Below are positions 59,401-64,000 of a stretch of DNA of 64,000 bases, piece by piece. The DNA comes from Azophilus sp965215035 (GTDB taxonomy: Bacteria; Pseudomonadota; Gammaproteobacteria; Pseudomonadales; Azotimanducaceae): assembly GCA_965215035.1 (NCBI GenBank), contig OZ244040.1, positions 434,001 through 498,000 of the forward strand, given 5' to 3'. Every line of letters begins with the position of its first letter. Position 1 is the stretch's first letter. The position numbers and the translations under genes are program-made. Below the pieces are notes generated by a model. That model saw only the letters and a list, made by a program, of their open reading frames with translations. It had not been told where the DNA came from and searched no databases.

Positions 59401-62208
59401 TTACTCGAAGTCGTAGCTCAGCCGCAAACCGATGGTGCGCGGCCGCTGGACACTGACGACCGGCGTGTAGTGGCCGGCGATCTGCATCACGGGCGCCTCT
59501 TCGTTATTGATGTTGTCGATAAACAGCTCGGCGCCCCAACTGTCTTTCTCCAAGCCGAAGGCGACATTGAGCGTCGTGGCGCTCGGATTGACAAACCGTG
59601 AACTGGTCGGCAGGCGCATCCCGCCCGCGCCGTCCGGTATCTCAACGGTGCCGTAGGTGCCCTCCTCGTACTTGATGTCCAATCCGGAATACGCGCCCGA
59701 TTGCCTGAATAGCGTATCGTCCATGAACTCCGCGCTGCCGACGACGCCCGTTACATTCTTGCTCCGGTATCTGAGGCCGGCGAGCACGTAGGCATTGGCC
59801 CCTAGGCCTTCCAGGTAGAAGGCGTAACGCGCGCGCAGATTCCCCGAGAACGAACTTGCCATGGGAAGTTCACTGCCAGTCGGCACCGAGATGCCCCGCA
59901 ACTGTGGATTCAGGCTCTTGAGTTCCGTATCCAGGATGCTGAAAGCGCCGGAGATCATGAGTGCATCGGAAACGGCCCATTGAAAGTCCACGTCCAGACC
60001 CATCGCTTCCGCATCCCCAACATTCTCGATGAAGTACAGGAAGGCTACGTTCGACGGGTCGAAGCGCGAAACCTGGAGATCTTCGATGTCGGAATAGTAG
60101 AAGGTTGCGTTCAGCCGCACGGAACGATCGAGGAGATCGCTCTTCATACCCACTTCGTAGCTGGTCAGGGTATCGGTACGCGCCACCGCCGGCACCACGT
60201 AGTTTTCAAAAACGCCCGACTGATTGGTGGAAAGCTGCCCCGCGTTGCGGTTCAGGTTGGCCGGGCGGTAACCTTCGGCGTAGTTTGCAAACAACATCAG
60301 GTTGTCGGCGACCTGCCAGTCGATGGAAGCCTTGAGGATGGTGTCCGTTTCGTTGATGGACCCATCGCCTTCAAGTCCTCCGAGGTCGAGATACCCGTTT
60401 TCGATAGCGGCCAGGGTGGCCGCGTTGCTGCCGCCACCGCGGAACATATCCCGCGCGCCGTTGGGGCTGCGGGCGTCCAGAATGGTGGCGTCGTTGCCGT
60501 CTTCGTTGTACTGCCCTAAGGTGCGCAGGCGCGCTGTAACGTCGTTGCTAAAGGCGTGACTGTTGCAGCGGCCATCGGCGGTAGCCGCGGAGTTGCCGAA
60601 CCCGCCGATGCCATAGCGGCACCCGAAGGCGAAGTTGGAGGCGCCCTGCAACTGCGAGGTCAGGTCGTAGTAGCGGGCACTGACCGAGGCTGTCACCTGG
60701 TCGGAAAGGTCGAAGGCGATTTCACCGAACAACGCCCATTCCTCCTCCTTGCGGGTGAAATCGTTGAAGAAGACGGTGAACGGAGAGCGGGGGCCGGAGC
60801 TATTGACGCCGTCGGTGGGAACCGCGATGTTGCCGAGCAGAAAGCCGTCGCCCCGGTTGTCATTGTAGTAGCTGCTGGCGTGCTCGCCGAACGCATCGTT
60901 GGCGGATGCGTATTGAAAATCGCCGATATGGTTGGTTTCCACGTCATTGTAGTAGGCACCGCCAAGCAGCCGGATGCGCTTGGCCGGGTCTGTGTGCAGG
61001 CGAAACTCGTGGGTCATGCGCTTGTTGGCCGTTTCCTCCGTGTACTGCTTGGTGGGGTCGTAGCAGTTGTTCACGTCGCTGGCGTCGTAGACGTTGCCAC
61101 TGCACAGGTAATAGGTGATGTACCCGCCGCCATTGTTGTAGTGGGTATAGTCGATAATGCTATCCACATCGCGATCAAGGTAGCCACCGGTGTAGATCAC
61201 ATCTAAGTTGGCCATACGGCCATTCAGTGTCCAGGTGGTCAACCCGAATTCGTCCCGGTTGTATTCCGGCGAAAACTTGGCTGACGCATCGTCGCCGATG
61301 CTGGTGTCGACAATGAACGAGCCTTCGGCTTCCAGGGTCTGGGCGGTGTGCTGCAACACCAAATCCCAGTCTTCGTTGATATCGAAGGCTAGGCCGAAGC
61401 GGGCACCGCGATAGGTCGCCTCATTCCAGTCGTCCTGTACCAAGGCATCGTTGCGCGCGGTTTCGATAGAATCGGCGCCTGTCAAAAGCGGGCCGAAGCC
61501 CGCGACATTGTTGCGGTCGACCACTTCGCCGCTGGGGGTGAAGGTGGCGGGTACATTGTCGACCCAGCCACCCTGGGTATCGCTGTACACGGCGATGCGG
61601 GCGGCGACCCGGTCGCCCAACGGGACGTTGATATACGCATTCGCGGCACCGCTGTCGGCACCGCCGTCGGTGGTTCCATAGGTGCCGTCGAAGCCCGCCG
61701 CAAACTCCCCCTGCACCGGCTTTTTGGTGATAAGCCGCACGTTGCCGGACTGCGAACTGGCACCGAACAACGTGCCCTGGGGACCCGACAGCACCTCGAT
61801 GCGTTCCATGTCCACCGCATACACGTCTAGGTTGCGGCCGCCGAAGGAGACCGGCTGCTCGTCTAGGTAGAGAGCAACGCCGGGGGCCGAGCCCTGCGCC
61901 GAGGTTATGGTTACGCCGGTCTGCTCGGTGGTGCTGCCGCGAATGTACAGTTCCTTTTTTCCGGGACCGTTGCCGGCACTTACGACGTTAGGCAGATAGT
62001 CGACGTACTTGTCGAAGGTCTCGATGCGCAGTTCCCGGAGGGTGTTGCCGGTGACCGCCTGCACCGCAATGGGCACCCCCTGTGCGGTTTCCGAGCGCTT
62101 GGTGGCGGTGACGATAACCTCCTCGATCTCGGCGGCGCTGGCCAGGCCGGCGGCAGTGGTTGCAATGGCCGCGGAAACTGCCAGGCTAAGCTGTTTTCTC
62201 TCCCACAT
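59401..62208 (-). CDS. TonB-dependent outer-membrane receptor
   Basis: A 935-residue outer-membrane active transporter. Signal peptide (LSLAVSAAIATTAAGLASA), TonB-box-like EIEEVIVTATKR just after it, plug domain with VSAGNGPGKKELYIRG and LSGPQGTLFGASSQSGNVR, then a 22-strand-type barrel with many aromatic alternations. The chain ends YDFE, so the terminal aromatic residue is followed by one extra Glu. GGGGAGAG precedes the ATG. It is divergent from a GcvT-type oxidoreductase gene and next to the TPR-sulfotransferase. The ligand is unknown. Confidence 0.92.
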   Translation of the reverse strand: MWERKQLSLAVSAAIATTAAGLASAAEIEEVIVTATKRSETAQGVPIAVQAVTGNTLRELRIETFDKYVDYLPNVVSAGNGPGKKELYIRGSTTEQTGVTITSAQGSAPGVALYLDEQPVSFGGRNLDVYAVDMERIEVLSGPQGTLFGASSQSGNVRLITKKPVQGEFAAGFDGTYGTTDGGADSGAANAYINVPLGDRVAARIAVYSDTQGGWVDNVPATFTPSGEVVDRNNVAGFGPLLTGADSIETARNDALVQDDWNEATYRGARFGLAFDINEDWDLVLQHTAQTLEAEGSFIVDTSIGDDASAKFSPEYNRDEFGLTTWTLNGRMANLDVIYTGGYLDRDVDSIIDYTHYNNGGGYITYYLCSGNVYDASDVNNCYDPTKQYTEETANKRMTHEFRLHTDPAKRIRLLGGAYYNDVETNHIGDFQYASANDAFGEHASSYYNDNRGDGFLLGNIAVPTDGVNSSGPRSPFTVFFNDFTRKEEEWALFGEIAFDLSDQVTASVSARYYDLTSQLQGASNFAFGCRYGIGGFGNSAATADGRCNSHAFSNDVTARLRTLGQYNEDGNDATILDARSPNGARDMFRGGGSNAATLAAIENGYLDLGGLEGDGSINETDTILKASIDWQVADNLMLFANYAEGYRPANLNRNAGQLSTNQSGVFENYVVPAVARTDTLTSYEVGMKSDLLDRSVRLNATFYYSDIEDLQVSRFDPSNVAFLYFIENVGDAEAMGLDVDFQWAVSDALMISGAFSILDTELKSLNPQLRGISVPTGSELPMASSFSGNLRARYAFYLEGLGANAYVLAGLRYRSKNVTGVVGSAEFMDDTLFRQSGAYSGLDIKYEEGTYGTVEIPDGAGGMRLPTSSRFVNPSATTLNVAFGLEKDSWGAELFIDNINNEEAPVMQIAGHYTPVVSVQRPRTIGLRLSYDFE

Positions 62209-62448
62209 GACACTCTCCCCTTGAGACGATTACGGATTGGGACTTAGGGAGTATATTATTGAACGCTGAGCAAAAGCCATTGCCGTTTAATGGTATGCGA
62301 CATTCGCCATACTATTCTCGACATTGAAAAGCGCCGCTGATTGTGGTACGGGCCAGCTTGGCGAACCATCACTCCCTGGGCCGCGCTGGCCGATTGCCCA
62401 GTCGGCCTGTTGCGGCACCGGCCAGCCAGAAGGGTTGCGGAGGGCACC

Positions 62449-64000
62449 ATGCACAGTCAAGCCCGCATCGTCATCGTCGGGGGCGGCATTATGGGCGCCG
62501 GGCTGCTCTACCACCTGGCCGAAGCGGGCTGCGACGATGTGCTCCTGATCGAGAAGGGCGAGCTTACCTCCGGTTCCACCTGGCACGCGGCGGGTCAATG
62601 CCCCAATCTGGTCGGCAACTACAACCTGGCCAAAATCCACCAGTACAGCAACTCTCTCTACAAGCGCCTTGAAGCGATCACCGGGCAGTCCGTAGGCTGG
62701 CACACATCGGGCAGCATCCGGTTTGCCCTGACCCAGCGCGATCTCGACTGGTTCGAGTATGTGCGCGGCATCGCGCAGAGCGTCGGCTTCCGCATGGAAA
62801 TCATCGATGTTGACAAAATCAGGCAACTCAATCCGTTCATTGCCACGGACGGTGTATTGGCCGGTGCCTGGACGCCCGACGACGGCCATGCCGACCCGTC
62901 GGGCTTGTGCAATGCCATGGCCAGGGGTGCCCGGAACCTAGGCGCGCGCATCGTGCGGCACGACCGGGTCACCGAAATCAATGCTTTGCCGAGCGGCGAA
63001 TGGGAGGTAGTCACCGAGCGGGGGCGGGTCATTGCCGAGATCCTGGTCAACGCGGCCGGCTGCTACGCTAGGCAGGTGGCGCGGATGGTCGGTGCCGATG
63101 CGCCGATCTGCAACATCGAGCACCATTACCTGGTGTCGGGGCCGGTTGCGGAATTCGCGGGCCGCGCCACGGAGCTTCCGGTAATCCGCGACCCCCACGC
63201 ATCCGCCTACCTGCGCCAGGAGCAGCAGTCCGGCCTGATCGGCATCTACGAGCAGGACAACCCGGCCGAGGCCTGGCCGCCGCAAGGATTGCCGGGTTGG
63301 GAATCCGACAGCGAGCTGTTCGCGGACAATCTCGAACGTCTGCTGCCCTGGCTTGAGCGGGCGTTGCAACGTATGCCGATACTCGAGCCCGCCGGCATCC
63401 GGCGTATCGTCAACGGTGCCATCCCGCATAGCGCCGACGGGCTGCCGCTGTTGGGCCCGGTCGGCGGCCTGCGCAACTTCTGGTTCTGTTGCGGGTCGTC
63501 GTTCGGCATCGCCCAGGGCGCGGGCTGCGGCAGGTATCTCGCCCAGTGGATGCTGCACGGTGACTCGGAAATCAACATGACCGGGTTCGACCCGCGCCGT
63601 TTCGGCGGTTTCGCCGGTGACAGCTACATGAAAGCCCGGGGCCGGCAGGACTACAGCATGACCTATCACACACCGCTACCGGGTGAGGAATTGCCCGCCG
63701 CACGGGGCCGGCGTGTCGGCCCGCTGTACGAAAAACTGCTCGGCCGGGGTTGCGTTTACACCGAAGCCTTCGGTTGGGAACGGCCAAAGTGGTTCTCAAC
63801 CGATGGCCGCGAGGAGGACTATGGCTTCCGGCACAACAACGTTTTTGCGCTGGTGCGCGACGAATGCTTAGCGGTTCGGGAACGGGCCGGCCTTCTGGAC
63901 CTCACCGGGTTCGCCAAGTTCGAGGTCACCGGCCCCGACGCGGGCACCTTCCTGAACCGCATCTCCGCGAACAGCATGCCGCGCAACGGCGGCATCGTGC
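62449..64000 (+). CDS. FAD-dependent GcvT-family oxidoreductase (partial, runs off the window)
   Basis: The first 517 codons of a dimethylglycine/sarcosine-dehydrogenase-like enzyme; the 3' end is cut by the window edge. From the ATG at 62449 (GCGGAGG upstream): FAD motif IVIVGGGIMGAGLL, covalent-FAD-type segment SGSTWHAAGQCPN, and NYNLAKIHQYS. The beginning of the GcvT part (LLDLTGFAKFEVTGPDAG) is reached near the end. It resembles the gene at 41765-44221 but is clearly a separate paralogue. A second N-demethylating oxidase for sarcosine, dimethylglycine or a related amine is likely. Confidence 0.88.
   Translation, partial: MHSQARIVIVGGGIMGAGLLYHLAEAGCDDVLLIEKGELTSGSTWHAAGQCPNLVGNYNLAKIHQYSNSLYKRLEAITGQSVGWHTSGSIRFALTQRDLDWFEYVRGIAQSVGFRMEIIDVDKIRQLNPFIATDGVLAGAWTPDDGHADPSGLCNAMARGARNLGARIVRHDRVTEINALPSGEWEVVTERGRVIAEILVNAAGCYARQVARMVGADAPICNIEHHYLVSGPVAEFAGRATELPVIRDPHASAYLRQEQQSGLIGIYEQDNPAEAWPPQGLPGWESDSELFADNLERLLPWLERALQRMPILEPAGIRRIVNGAIPHSADGLPLLGPVGGLRNFWFCCGSSFGIAQGAGCGRYLAQWMLHGDSEINMTGFDPRRFGGFAGDSYMKARGRQDYSMTYHTPLPGEELPAARGRRVGPLYEKLLGRGCVYTEAFGWERPKWFSTDGREEDYGFRHNNVFALVRDECLAVRERAGLLDLTGFAKFEVTGPDAGTFLNRISANSMPRNGGIV

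Overview
The window is GC-rich, densely coded DNA from a member of the Pseudomonadota, most likely a marine or host-associated gammaproteobacterium. The evidence is the gene content: an EnvZ/OmpR pair, a BCCT osmolyte carrier, a four-subunit sarcosine oxidase, a TPR-sulfotransferase and a TonB-dependent receptor. No rRNA, tRNA, CRISPR array or replication origin was seen, so the taxonomic call is an inference.

Layout. 0-4.2 kb: MOSC protein, luciferase-like monooxygenase, small mobile elements, amidase. 4.4-11.1 kb: a mevalonate-pathway operon holding idi, a zinc-ribbon methyltransferase, mvaD, phosphomevalonate kinase, one protein fusing class II HMG-CoA reductase to mevalonate kinase, and an aquaporin. 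11.3-18.1 kb: amidohydrolase, acyl-CoA synthetase, M20 amidohydrolase, ClpP and two MaoC hydratases, with several short inverted-repeat elements between them. 18.2-23.2 kb: OmpR/EnvZ-type system, hypothetical proteins, sulfotransferase. 23.3-31.2 kb: NAD-linked formate dehydrogenase (fdsGBA, fdhD), a thioredoxin-domain protein, and a UGSC-family selenoprotein gene read through an in-frame TGA with a SECIS-like hairpin. 31.3-41.5 kb: SDR, BCCT transporter and a corrinoid methyl-transfer cluster (reductive activase, methyl-THF:corrinoid methyltransferase, MetF, MetF C-terminal-domain protein, virulence-factor-domain protein, DUF1638, MttB-type methyltransferase). 41.8-49.6 kb: a dimethylglycine-dehydrogenase-like enzyme and sarcosine oxidase soxBDAG. 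49.8-56.0 kb: a carnitine operon (caiD, ADP-forming CoA ligase, acyl-CoA dehydrogenase, carnitine dehydrogenase, BKACE). 56-64 kb: Asp/Asn beta-hydroxylase, TPR-sulfotransferase, TonB receptor and a second GcvT-type FAD oxidoreductase cut by the window end.

Taken together the right half reads as one catabolic route (inference): gamma-butyrobetaine/carnitine to 3-dehydrocarnitine to glycine betaine to dimethylglycine to sarcosine to glycine. Methyl groups would leave through corrinoid and folate chemistry, and formate would be oxidised to CO2. A corrinoid carrier protein, a betainyl-CoA thioesterase, the folate enzymes linking methylene-THF to formate, HMG-CoA synthase and selenocysteine machinery are not in the window.

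Intergenic DNA carries four families of short non-coding inverted-repeat elements. One element is nested in another and an empty-site homologue lies 15 kb away. Two families lie between CTAG repeats, twice overlapping a gene's TAG stop codon; another family has 8-bp target duplications. Several genes also have their 3' end, including the stop codon, duplicated just downstream.
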